A DNA stretch of 28,306 bases from DATKXO01 sp035528995 (GTDB lineage: Bacteria > Planctomycetota > Phycisphaerae > UBA1845), in NCBI GenBank assembly GCA_035528995.1, contig DATKXO010000228.1:1-28306 (forward strand). The letters run 5' to 3'. The number at the start of each line of letters is the position of its first letter. Position 1 is the first letter of the stretch. This document shows positions 1 to 7,226 of this stretch, piece after piece. The notes beneath the pieces are model-generated. The model ran no database searches and was not told the DNA's origin. It saw only the letters and a list, made by a program, of their open reading frames with translations. The position numbers were made by a program, and so were the translations under genes.

Positions 1-230
1 CCCTGTTCGGTCTCTTGGGGCAGCACGCGCCGGATGCGCAGCGTCCCTTCGAACGGTGTTGCGGCGGCGCGCTGGACGGCGGCGCGGACGAGACGCATGG
101 CCTCTTCAACGTCATCTCCCTCAGCGCCCTGAACATATGCCGTTCCCGCTGCGGAAACGAGCACAAAGAGCATGATCGCGCAGAGGCCAGGTGAAGGGAC
201 ATTCTCAAGGAGGTGTCGACGGTTAATCAT
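1..230 (-). CDS. Secreted protein of unknown function, 5' part only (paralogue of its neighbour)
   Basis: Reading leftwards from the ATG at 230-228, the frame stays open to the window edge, giving about 76 residues. The N-terminus has an Arg pair and then a hydrophobic stretch (AIMLFVLVSAAG), which looks like a signal peptide. It is followed by AATPFEGTLRIRR, which resembles the AAQTFEGTITFRQ segment of the preceding gene, so the two are probably tandem paralogues. The start overlaps the TAA stop of that gene (225-223) by 8 bases (ATGATTAA), which suggests translational coupling. A second in-frame ATG at 173 would shorten the signal sequence and is less likely. No Shine-Dalgarno sequence is obvious. 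The function is unknown. Confidence 0.6.
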   Translation of the reverse strand, partial: MINRRHLLENVPSPGLCAIMLFVLVSAAGTAYVQGAEGDDVEEAMRLVRAAVQRAAATPFEGTLRIRRVLPQETEQ

Positions 231-1212
231 CACCCAAACTCACGATCGGCTGGTCGGGAAGCGTCACGTCGTGAGCGTACCGAAGCTCGGGGAACTCGCT
301 ACCTACAGGAGACGGGCGCCGGACCAGGCGATCCAGTTCCGTCGGTTCGAGTCCAGTGACGTGCCTGACGGTTCGGGTGACCCTCTTTGAGATTCCTTCG
401 GCGGGGGTCTGGGCGAGGCGCTCCTCGATGTTCTCGACGACCCACGGGAGCCAAGCCTGCCCGGTGCGGCGGAAGTCGCTGAACTTCGTCCGGAAGAGCT
501 GGTCCCCGTGTTCGCGCGTAATCTCGATCACGCGCATGGCGCCGCCGATATCGGCCAGGCGGAGCTGCATCGGACCTTCCGCCAGCAGAAGGTGGGCGAC
601 GACTGTTCCGTCGTCGGCAGTCTCGACGCGTTGCAGCGCGGAACCCAACTCGGGAGTGACTTTCTGGTTTACGAAGAGGCGGGTGAGATGCCGGGCCTCG
701 TTGAGCTGCTGCTTGAGGGCCAGGCCGGGGACGGTCGGCGGGTCTTCCAGCGCCGCCTCCTGCATGGTCATCAGGATCTCTCCTCCGACCGTGTACTCCC
801 AGAGTTCCCCGCCGTGGAAGCCGAAGCTGATGGGTGAGCTGCCGCGCTGGGAGCGGTCGAGGCGCAGGTCACCGTCCTGCCCAACGGTCAAGGAAAGCAC
901 CGCCTCAACGAAATGAACCGAGTCCGACTGGCGCCGCAGCTCGTCATGGATCTGCCGGTAGGTCTGTCGGATGCGGGCCCTGGTCTCCGGATCGGTCAGC
1001 CCGATGGGCTTGTCAGGACCGAAGTCTCCGGCTGCGGCGGCCAGCTCAGGCCGGGGGGGGAAAACTCCCTCTTGCCGAAACGTGATGGTCCCCTCGAACG
1101 TCTGGGCCGCGGCCGCAGTAATCGCGGCCTCAACCTCCCGCTCCAACGGCCCGACGCCGGACACCGCCGCCGCGCAAGCCAATACAGCAAGTACCACATT
1201 CGTGAAGAGCAT
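223..1212 (-). CDS. Exported protein of unknown function, possibly LolA-like fold
   Basis: A 329-residue protein. I chose the ATG at 1212 because a purine-rich GGAAGGGGG sits just upstream and the protein then opens with a typical signal peptide (MLFTNVVLAVLACAAAVSG). An upstream in-frame ATG at 1389 would add 59 unlikely residues. The mature part is soluble. Segments such as GGELWEYTVGG near the middle and DFRRTGQAWLPWVVENI near the C-terminus recall the strands of LolA/outer-membrane-lipoprotein-sorting folds, where a 'dG..lw.Y' strand precedes a 'G..lP' strand. That resemblance is weak and is inference. It is the first gene of an operon with the overlapping paralogue to the left, behind a predicted promoter at 1470-1497. 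The function cannot be stated from sequence. Confidence 0.7.
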   Translation of the reverse strand: MLFTNVVLAVLACAAAVSGVGPLEREVEAAITAAAAQTFEGTITFRQEGVFPPRPELAAAAGDFGPDKPIGLTDPETRARIRQTYRQIHDELRRQSDSVHFVEAVLSLTVGQDGDLRLDRSQRGSSPISFGFHGGELWEYTVGGEILMTMQEAALEDPPTVPGLALKQQLNEARHLTRLFVNQKVTPELGSALQRVETADDGTVVAHLLLAEGPMQLRLADIGGAMRVIEITREHGDQLFRTKFSDFRRTGQAWLPWVVENIEERLAQTPAEGISKRVTRTVRHVTGLEPTELDRLVRRPSPVGSEFPELRYAHDVTLPDQPIVSLGDD

Positions 1213-1450
1213 GTTGACCCCCTTCCAGAGCGCAACCCAGATTGCCAAGGCCACTCGGCAACAACACCACACGAAGCCAAGGGCCCGTCCAACGCGAACG
1301 AAATGGACGATCTCAGGTGACTTGCCGCCCCGACCAGACCAGTTGCACCCGAGCGACGCGATTCGAATTGCCCGGTCACACCGAGCCACTATGACTCAGT
1401 CACACCGGATGGTCATGCTTTTGAGGAGAGACGCTCACGCCTATCCCCTC

Positions 1451-1469
1451 AAGGGCACAATGTGCCTTT
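1451..1469. promoter_or_regulatory. Palindrome at the predicted transcription start (operator candidate)
   Basis: A 19-bp palindrome centred on 1460, with 8 of 9 positions paired (core GGCACA-A-TGTGCC). It starts one base beyond the predicted -10 box and spans the expected +1, where a repressor would block transcription. No cognate regulator gene lies next to it. Confidence 0.4.
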
Positions 1470-1497
1470 AATTTATCACCGCGCCCGCATATGTCAA
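1470..1497 (-). promoter_or_regulatory. Predicted sigma-70-type promoter of the exported-protein operon
   Basis: On the minus strand a perfect TTGACA (1497-1492) is separated by 16 bases from TAAATT (1475-1470), a 4/6 match to the -10 consensus. The region is AT-rich in a GC-rich genome. It faces the two exported proteins at 223-1212 and 1-230. Confidence 0.45.
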
Positions 1498-1720
1498 GGG
1501 AATAAATAACGAAAACCGTATAAAAAGAAGACATATTTCTAGCCCGATCCCAGTTACGCTGCGCTTCACAGGGTCGCGAGAATGCAACCCGGAGTGTCCA
1601 CCCAGCCTCCTGACAGCAGCAGCCCCGGCGAAGTTCACAGCTTGGTCCGATATCGCCTTCCAAAAGCGTGAGGGGTCCTTTGACTGGAACCGACAGAGTG
1701 ATCCAAACACCATCCACGGG

Positions 1721-2332
1721 TCAGTCGATGCCGCCAGCGCCACCGTCGTCGACGTCGCCGGGATGACCGACCTGCCTACCATGGCGAATCGCCATCCAAG
1801 TGGCCGTCGCCAACAACGCACTGGTCCCGATGGCAAACGCCTGGAACGCCCACCCCCGAACGCCCAAGGCAATCGCAGCCTCGTACGGTTCACTGTAGAC
1901 CGGCCCCCAGAGGATCGACCGACGCAGCCCCCAACTGGGCAACGTGTAGGTCAGCAAATCAATCCACCAGATGCTCAGGCAGACGAGAACGAACCTCGGC
2001 CAGCCGCGCCACCGTCGAAGCCACAGCAGCGCCACCGCCAGAACCGACACCAGCCAAGTGCTCATGGAGCCGGCCAGCCGCATCACCGCACCGGCCGTCC
2101 CATCCGGGACATCCGTAACGGCACAGAGCCCGTACGTGTCCGGCCAACCGTGCCACCCGAGTTCCGGCCACACCTGGACGCCGAGGATTTCCACGTACCC
2201 GATCCGTCCACCGACCAGGACTCCCGTAAGCCCGTGCCCAAGCACCTCGTGGCAAGCGGTCCCCAGGATAAGGGCAACCAGCAGAATCGCGGCGACGTGT
2301 GCCATCCGTCTGCCGACGCTGGCCCAGCTCAT
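1721..2332 (-). CDS. Integral membrane protein with HExxxH metalloprotease-like motif (M50-like?)
   Basis: A 203-residue membrane protein with about four hydrophobic segments (residues 8-27, 86-107, 113-132 and 157-180). At the end of the first helix is HEVLGHGLTG (H28, E29, H33), followed a few residues later by a GG pair. M50/site-2-protease and M50B-like proteins carry HExxH at the end of a helix, with a following small-residue stretch and GG. Here one extra residue separates E and the second H. It may be a divergent intramembrane metallopeptidase or an inactive relative. The second zinc-ligand motif usual in M50 enzymes (NxxPxxxxDG-like) is not visible. A GAGGGG precedes the ATG at 2332. 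It lies 35 bases downstream of smpB and is probably co-transcribed with it. Confidence 0.65.
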   Translation of the reverse strand: MSWASVGRRMAHVAAILLVALILGTACHEVLGHGLTGVLVGGRIGYVEILGVQVWPELGWHGWPDTYGLCAVTDVPDGTAGAVMRLAGSMSTWLVSVLAVALLWLRRWRGWPRFVLVCLSIWWIDLLTYTLPSWGLRRSILWGPVYSEPYEAAIALGVRGWAFQAFAIGTSALLATATWMAIRHGRQVGHPGDVDDGGAGGID

Positions 2333-2367
2333 GTCGGTCGCCCCTCAGTCGAGTCCGCCCACGCCGG

Positions 2368-2835
2368 TTACCGCCTCCGTCGCAGGACCCGGTCCATCTC
2401 GCGTTTGTGCTCGCGTTTCTTGAGGTCCTGGCGTTTGTCCTGCCGGGCCTTTCCGCGGACCAGGGCCAGTTCGACCTTCACCAGCCCGCGGGCGGAGAAA
2501 TAGACCTGTAGCGGCACCAGCGTCAGGCCCCGCTGGGTCACCTTGGGCGTCAGCCGGCCGATTTGCTGCTTGTGGAGCAGCAGCTTTCGGGGCCGCATTG
2601 GCTCGTGGTTCTGCACGTTGCCGTGGGAATACGGCGGGATGTGGAACCCGTACAGCCAGACCTCGCCGCGCTGGAGCTGGGCGTAGGCCTCCTCCAACGT
2701 CGCCCGTCCCTCGCGGAGCGACTTGACCTCCGTCCCCCGCAGGACCAGACCACACTCGACCTTATCGAGGATCTCGAAGCGCAGGTGGGCCTTCTTGTTG
2801 CGGATTCGGAGCTGGGTGGGGCTTGACTTGGCCAT
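2368..2835 (-). CDS. smpB: SsrA (tmRNA)-binding protein SmpB
   Basis: A 155-residue protein of the normal SmpB length. SmpB binds the tRNA-like part of tmRNA and brings it to stalled ribosomes for trans-translation. Recognisable family features are the N-terminal 'NKKAHLRFEI', the central 'GLVLRGTEVKSLREG' and 'DAYAQ'-like EEAYAQL helix, 'HEPMRPRKLLLHK', 'GLTLVPLQVYF', 'KVELALVRGK' and the basic C-terminal tail ending in MDRVLRRRR, which normally inserts into the empty mRNA channel. The ATG at 2835 gives the usual N-terminus. It is divergent from the ECF sigma gene and upstream of the membrane protein. The ssrA gene itself is not in the window. Confidence 0.95.
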   Translation of the reverse strand: MAKSSPTQLRIRNKKAHLRFEILDKVECGLVLRGTEVKSLREGRATLEEAYAQLQRGEVWLYGFHIPPYSHGNVQNHEPMRPRKLLLHKQQIGRLTPKVTQRGLTLVPLQVYFSARGLVKVELALVRGKARQDKRQDLKKREHKREMDRVLRRRR

Positions 2836-2940
2836 AAACGCCTGATAACAATGTGCTTAGCCGCCGGGACTCCGGGGGCAACGGCGCGAGTGTACCGCAG
2901 CCGCCAAAGTTTGCAACGACGCTGCGACGATAGGGGTATA

Positions 2941-3585
2941 ATGAAACGGCGTCTCATGAGGCGGAACGAGAAGTCCAAGACCGACGGGCAGAATCGGCAC
3001 GCGGAGCGGCGGATGATCCGTTACGCCCAGCGCGGCGACGAGCGGGCCATGCGCGAACTGGTCGACGCCCACAAGGACCGGCTGTTCGCTTTCGTCATGC
3101 GGACCGTTCGCAACCATCACGACGCGGAAGAGGTCTGCCAGGAAGCGTTCCTCCGAGCCTTCCGCTCGCTCGACTCCTTCAACTTCGACTACCGCTTCAG
3201 CACCTGGCTGTTCACCATCGGCTATCGGTTGTGCCTCAACTCGATGAGGTCGAAGAAGGACGTCACGACGGAATTCGATTTCGGAATCGTGCCGACAACC
3301 GACGCGCCGGTGGACGCCGGCGCCGCCATGAGCGAGGAAGCTCAACGGCTCAAGTCGCTGGTATGGGAAGCGGTTGACCGGCTCAGCGCCGCCCAGCGGG
3401 CCACCGTGCTGTTGTTTTATCGGTACGATCAGGGATGCGGCGAGATCGCCGAGGTCCTGCAGCTCCCGGTGGCAACGGTCAAAAGTCATTTGCATCGTGC
3501 CCGGGCCAGACTCAAGGAAATTCTCGAACCTGTCGTGGCGGAGGATTTCTCCAGGCTCCGCATCCTGACGGAGTTGGCCGGGTAA
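2941..3585 (+). CDS. ECF-family RNA polymerase sigma factor
   Basis: A 214-residue sigma-70-family factor of ECF size. Region 2 covers about residues 24-95, with the conserved core-binding helix 'DAEEVCQEAFLRAFRSLDSF' and the -10-recognition stretch 'FSTWLFTIGYRLCLNSMRSKK'. A linker without a sigma-3 domain follows, then region 4 at about 150-197 with 'LSAAQRATVLLFY' and the helix-turn-helix 'GEIAEVLQLPVATVKSHLHRAR'. I chose the ATG at 2941 because AGGGG lies five bases upstream. An ATG at 2956 lacks a ribosome site, and starts before 2941 add an implausible Arg/Cys-rich tail. It is followed by its probable anti-sigma factor. Such pairs usually respond to envelope signals; the signal here is unknown. 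Confidence 0.92.
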   Translation: MKRRLMRRNEKSKTDGQNRHAERRMIRYAQRGDERAMRELVDAHKDRLFAFVMRTVRNHHDAEEVCQEAFLRAFRSLDSFNFDYRFSTWLFTIGYRLCLNSMRSKKDVTTEFDFGIVPTTDAPVDAGAAMSEEAQRLKSLVWEAVDRLSAAQRATVLLFYRYDQGCGEIAEVLQLPVATVKSHLHRARARLKEILEPVVAEDFSRLRILTELAG

Positions 3586-3612
3586 AAAGGGTTGCCAGGT
3601 GGTCCTGCCGCC

Positions 3613-3664
3613 CCCATCGGCGAGAGCGTGATCGCCGAGCGGCATCGACGCACCCGGCGATGGG
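3613..3664 (+). other. Nested inverted repeats between sigma and anti-sigma genes
   Basis: Outer arms CCCATCG (3613-3619) and CGATGGG (3658-3664) enclose an inner pair GGCGA (3619-3623) and TCGCC (3632-3636). In mRNA this could fold into a hairpin just upstream of the anti-sigma start at 3682. No U-tract follows, so it is more likely to modulate stability or translation than to terminate. Confidence 0.3.
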
Positions 3665-3681
3665 TGTGTTAGCGAACCGCG

Positions 3682-4314
3682 ATGAACTGCGAGCAAGCCC
3701 GTAACCTGTTTGACGCCTACCTCGACGGCGAACTGTCGTCTGCATTGGCCACCGAGCTGGGCGCCCACCGTCTGAAGTGCCCCTCCTGCCGGCAGGAGTT
3801 GGCCTTGATGGAGGTGGCCGGCCACGTCGTCGGCGCCGGTGCGGACGAACCCGGCCTGGATGATGACTTCACGGACCGCCTCTTAGCCTGCATCGAACCG
3901 ACCGTGACCGCACCGCGCAGGAAGCGCTATCGCCTCATCCGCCTCGGCGGTGCCCTGGCGGCGGCGGCCTGTCTGACCCTGTTTGTGGCCTATCTGACCC
4001 GTCCCGAGGAACAGGTGGCCGGCCGGCGCGAGGCCTCCGACGCCACGCCGCTGGAGACGGTCACTCCCGAACCTCCAGCCCCCGAGTCGCCGGGAACCGA
4101 ATTGGAGGATGCCAGAGCGACGTGGCAACAGATCGAGGACACGGTCCGTAACACTCAGCAGTCCTCCGATTCCCTACTTCGGTTCGGCCAGATGACCCTG
4201 CTGGAGATGTTCGACACACTGAGGCTCGAGGCCCTCAGGGACGCTGGCACGCAGGGCGCCCCGCCCCTGGACGAGGCCGCGGGCGACGATGCCGACGACA
4301 TCGAAGATATCTGA
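3682..4314 (+). CDS. Membrane-anchored zinc anti-sigma factor (zf-HC2)
   Basis: A 210-residue protein. Residues 1-40 form a zf-HC2/ZAS domain with C3 and a perfect H29-x3-C33-x2-C36 zinc motif, which in this family binds the cognate ECF sigma factor. A single transmembrane helix lies at about residues 87-106, after a basic stretch (RRKRYR). The C-terminal 100 residues are Pro/Glu-rich and then helical with an acidic tail, and would lie outside the membrane. It is 96 bases downstream of the ECF sigma gene, so it is very probably that factor's inhibitor. Its 3' end lies 13 bases before the preferred start of the PDZ protein. Confidence 0.88.
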   Translation: MNCEQARNLFDAYLDGELSSALATELGAHRLKCPSCRQELALMEVAGHVVGAGADEPGLDDDFTDRLLACIEPTVTAPRRKRYRLIRLGGALAAAACLTLFVAYLTRPEEQVAGRREASDATPLETVTPEPPAPESPGTELEDARATWQQIEDTVRNTQQSSDSLLRFGQMTLLEMFDTLRLEALRDAGTQGAPPLDEAAGDDADDIEDI

Positions 4315-4327
4315 TACCCTGCCATCC

Positions 4328-6415
4328 ATGCCCTCTCCCGTGAGGATTGGCGTGCGCCGGCTGACGCTCTGGATGCTGCTCGGCTGCTGCGTTGGACTGG
4401 CGCGGTCGCCCGCGCTGGCCGATCCGCCCCCGCCCGTCGACCCGAGTTCGCTCTCCCGCGTGGTCCCGGCTTCGGCCGGCGTCTTCATCGAGTTGCAGCG
4501 ACCACGACAGAGTGACGCCCAACTGCGTCGGGCGGATTTGTGGACGCTCGTGCAATTGCTCTCAGGAGGGGAGACACCGTTTGACTGGCGGGCTCTGGTC
4601 CGCCGGTATCTGGGATTCAACCCGGAGACCGCGCTGGCCAACGTGTTCGGATTGCGGGTCGCGTTCGCGGCCCCGGACTGGGGGAGCCTGGGCGAGGCCG
4701 TTATCGTGGCCGAGCTCAAGAAACCCGCGCTCCTGGCTCCGGTCGTCGCGCCACGCCGCGCAGTCGAGATCCGCAGACACCATGGTGTCATCGTCCATCG
4801 GACGATCGCCGGCCTGTGGGTGGCGTCGAACCAGCGGGAAGCCGCGTTCTCCTTGAAGGCCGGTCCCGGCTCGATGTTCGACGGCGTCGTGGACCTTTTG
4901 GCCGAAGGTAGCTCGCCTCCTCTCGGCAAGGACCCGCAGTTTCTCAGGCAGATGGCCCGGTTCGATCGCGGCTACATGGGCTGTCTGTACTTCAGCGGAC
5001 GCGAAGGGGCGACAGGCACCCTGGCCCAGACCTTGGACCCGTTCGAGCGCGGGGCGGTGGGCATGTACCTTCGTCGGGACCGGCTGGATTTCGAGATCCA
5101 GGCCACGCTCCGCCAGCCGCGGCAACGGGTTCAGCGGCCGAACGTGGACGTCGAGCGGCTCGAGCGCCTGCCCGACTCCACCCTACTGGCCTGGGCGGCG
5201 TCGGCCGATCTGGGCGCGGCGGTTCACAGCGTCACCGAAGGCGACCTGGCGCCCGAGGCCCGTCCATACGTCTCCTTCATCCAGGCCCTGGTCGACCTGG
5301 AGGCGCTGGAGCAGGACGTGATCGCGAAGATCGGCCCCCGATTCATACTTGCCTGGGACCGGCTTCGGGGCACGTCGGATGCGCCGCAGTTGGCCATCCT
5401 CATGGAATCGTCCGACGCCGAGGGCGTGGTCGAGGCCGTGGTGGACCAACTCGCCACCATGGTGGCCACCCTGCGCCGGATCACCATGCTGGGGATCGCA
5501 CCCGGGCCGGATGACTTACCCGATCCCGTCGAGGAATCGCGGCACCTGGAGACCCGAATCCTGACCGTGACACTGAGCGGCATGGTGCCGGATGCGGGCA
5601 GGCACTCGCTGGCCCAGGTGCTGCTCTCGGCGGTCAAACCGTCCTTCGCCACGCTGGGCGGTTGGGTGGTGGCGGCCAGCAGCCCGGAACAAGTCCGCCA
5701 GATCATCGACGCCTACCAGGGCTGGATTCCGACGCTGGGCTCGAGCACGGTGCTTCGCGGCGGCCGCTGGCCACACGTCGGTGACCCGGTGGTCCTGGCC
5801 GCGGGCCAACCGGCCATGGCGTCAACCATCGTGGCAAGCTGGGAACAGAGCAAAGATCCCACCTCGCCTTGGGCGTACGAGCAGCTTTTCGGCCGGCGCC
5901 CGCAGCGGCCCAGCCGGCCGCCGCGGCAGACCTTGGGCATCGGCATCCGCCGCGACAGCGAGTCCGGCGGTGCGATGGTCGCCCGGGTGTACGCCAAGGG
6001 TCCGGCCGATGGCAGGCTGGAGGTGGACGACCGCATCCTGGGCGTGGACGGCAAGCTGCTGTCCCTGGATTCACCCGCCGCCGACCTGCGGCAACGGATC
6101 GCCGAGTGCTCCGACCCGTCGAAGCTGACGCTTCGCGTGCGGCGCGGCGAGCAAGTCCTGGACGTGCAGGTTCCGATCAAGCGGCCCGCGCCGCCGGTTT
6201 CCGACGCGGCCACCGACCCGGCCAACGCCCTGCGACAACTCCAGGCCCTGGGACGCGGTCTGAGCAGTGCCGTGTACACGGCAGTGCAATCGCCGGCGGA
6301 TGAGTTCCACGCCTGCGTGTCGCTGCAACTGGTCCCGCTACCGAGCCATCGCGAGCCGGCCCCCACCCGACAGCGACGATCGCCCGTTGTCGCACCTCAA
6401 TCCGGCAATCCTTGA
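4328..6415 (+). CDS. Large exported PDZ-domain protein of unknown function
   Basis: A 695-residue protein. With the ATG at 4328 the N-terminus is a clear signal peptide (RRLTLWMLLGCCVGLA, then SPALA). An ATG at 4289 overlaps the anti-sigma gene and would put 13 extra residues before it. The first ~500 residues start with 'VVPASAGVFIELQRP' and alternate 'AAGQPAMAS' and 'GWVVAASSPEQVRQI' type segments, resembling DUF3352-like exported proteins; this similarity is tentative. A PDZ domain occupies about residues 533-618, with the carboxylate loop LGIGI, then 'GPADGRLEVDDRILGVDGK' and 'LTLRVRRG'. It has no protease catalytic motif. Its position directly behind the sigma/anti-sigma pair suggests a role in envelope sensing or as a regulon member. 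Confidence 0.75.
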   Translation: MPSPVRIGVRRLTLWMLLGCCVGLARSPALADPPPPVDPSSLSRVVPASAGVFIELQRPRQSDAQLRRADLWTLVQLLSGGETPFDWRALVRRYLGFNPETALANVFGLRVAFAAPDWGSLGEAVIVAELKKPALLAPVVAPRRAVEIRRHHGVIVHRTIAGLWVASNQREAAFSLKAGPGSMFDGVVDLLAEGSSPPLGKDPQFLRQMARFDRGYMGCLYFSGREGATGTLAQTLDPFERGAVGMYLRRDRLDFEIQATLRQPRQRVQRPNVDVERLERLPDSTLLAWAASADLGAAVHSVTEGDLAPEARPYVSFIQALVDLEALEQDVIAKIGPRFILAWDRLRGTSDAPQLAILMESSDAEGVVEAVVDQLATMVATLRRITMLGIAPGPDDLPDPVEESRHLETRILTVTLSGMVPDAGRHSLAQVLLSAVKPSFATLGGWVVAASSPEQVRQIIDAYQGWIPTLGSSTVLRGGRWPHVGDPVVLAAGQPAMASTIVASWEQSKDPTSPWAYEQLFGRRPQRPSRPPRQTLGIGIRRDSESGGAMVARVYAKGPADGRLEVDDRILGVDGKLLSLDSPAADLRQRIAECSDPSKLTLRVRRGEQVLDVQVPIKRPAPPVSDAATDPANALRQLQALGRGLSSAVYTAVQSPADEFHACVSLQLVPLPSHREPAPTRQRRSPVVAPQSGNP

Positions 6416-6595
6416 TCGGGTGTTCAACCGGCCGCCCGGCGCACCCGGCAGCCTCACCCGCCGATGAATCAGCGCGCCGTCATCGATGGTGGCTCGGCGG
6501 ACGGGTCATGCACCGGTCGGGAAACCGGGGCCACACCCGTGCCTTGCCCGGATTCACAGCGGCTGAGGAGCCGGTGCCCCACCTCGGCTGACTCC

Positions 6596-7069
6596 CTAGG
6601 CCGGCACCCAGGCCAGGTCGAGGATGGTGTTCGTCGGGTTCTTGGTGTTGAAGACGGCCTTGACCGGCATGCCGATCTCGGGCTCGCCCTCCTTGAGCCA
6701 GCTCAACATCTTGGTGCAGACCCCCGGCAGGTCCACGCTGATCAGCGGTGTGCCGTCGGGCAGCTTGAACGGGGCCCCGGGGTACTTGATGATGCTCCAG
6801 GTGTAGATCTTGCCCTGCTGGGGGGCCTCGACCCAGTCCATGTCATGCCAGCAGTCGGGGCACTGGGACCGCGGCGGCAGCCACAGGCGGTTCTCCTCAC
6901 AATCCTCGTTGGTGCACCGGGTGGCCAGGATCTTCCCCTGGACCAGCCCTTGGAAGAACTTCCCGCAACCGCCGTAAGCATGGATATGGTACCAGTCCTT
7001 GGGGTTCTTGATCACTAAGGGATCGGCGTTGAGGACTTCCAGCGTTTCCGTCGGCCATTCGATTGCCAT
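6596..7069 (-). CDS. DUF35 Zn-ribbon / OB-fold protein, thiolase partner
   Basis: A 157-residue protein. Zinc-ribbon cysteines lie at C52, C57, C70 and C73, followed by an OB-fold half (about 80-155) with 'GKIYTWSIIKYPGAPF', 'PLISVDLPG' and 'EIGMPVKAVF'. This is the rubredoxin-like plus OB architecture of DUF35 (DUF35_N/OB_aCoA_assoc). DUF35 proteins are known to bind thiolase-superfamily enzymes and hold the CoA. Examples are the archaeal thiolase/HMG-CoA synthase complex and BbsA of benzylsuccinate degradation. GAGAGG precedes the ATG. It lies directly downstream of the thiolase-like gene, separated by 157 bases holding heptad repeats, and is probably its obligate partner. Confidence 0.85.
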   Translation of the reverse strand: MAIEWPTETLEVLNADPLVIKNPKDWYHIHAYGGCGKFFQGLVQGKILATRCTNEDCEENRLWLPPRSQCPDCWHDMDWVEAPQQGKIYTWSIIKYPGAPFKLPDGTPLISVDLPGVCTKMLSWLKEGEPEIGMPVKAVFNTKNPTNTILDLAWVPA

Positions 7070-7091
7070 ATGTAAACCTCTCAGCTTAGCA

Positions 7092-7219
7092 GCGAATCAT
7101 GAACGGCGAATCGCAAGAGAGTGGGCCGCGGGCTCGCGACTGCCGCCCGGGCATCCTGCCGCACTCTCCGATCCGCTGTATGCATCCGTCCGTTCCACGT
7201 TCCGAGTTCCGCGTTCCGA
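7092..7219. repeat. Heptanucleotide repeat tracts in the thiolase-DUF35 spacer
   Basis: GTTCC recurs exactly every 7 bases at 7192, 7199, 7206 and 7213 (units GTTCCAC, GTTCCGA, GTTCCGC, GTTCCGA). Nearer the DUF35 start, GCGAATC occurs at 7092-7098 and 7106-7112, 14 bases apart, with ATGAACG between. These look like short tandemly repeated repetitive (STRR-type) heptamers. They are not coding. Confidence 0.6.
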
Positions 7220-7226
7220 CATCCCC

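Larger units (their letters stand above)
1213..1720. other. Gene-free spacer with promoter and leader
   Basis: About 500 bases between the exported protein and the membrane protein. No frame here reads like a protein. The AT-rich block at roughly 1468-1545 stands out against the GC-rich surroundings and holds the promoter annotated separately. If that promoter is right, the exported-protein operon has a leader of about 250 nucleotides. I recognise no riboswitch in it. Confidence 0.5.

Noticed and set aside
2937..2942. A perfect TATAAT overlapping the ATG of the ECF sigma gene
   Set aside because: The nearest -35-like TTGCAA is 20 bases away, and the same ATG has a good AGGGG ribosome site, so the box is probably fortuitous. 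If it were real, translation would start at 2956 instead.
6513..6528. Small hairpin (CCGGT / ACCGG) between the convergent PDZ and DUF35 genes
   Set aside because: Only five base pairs and no U-tract; too weak to call a terminator.
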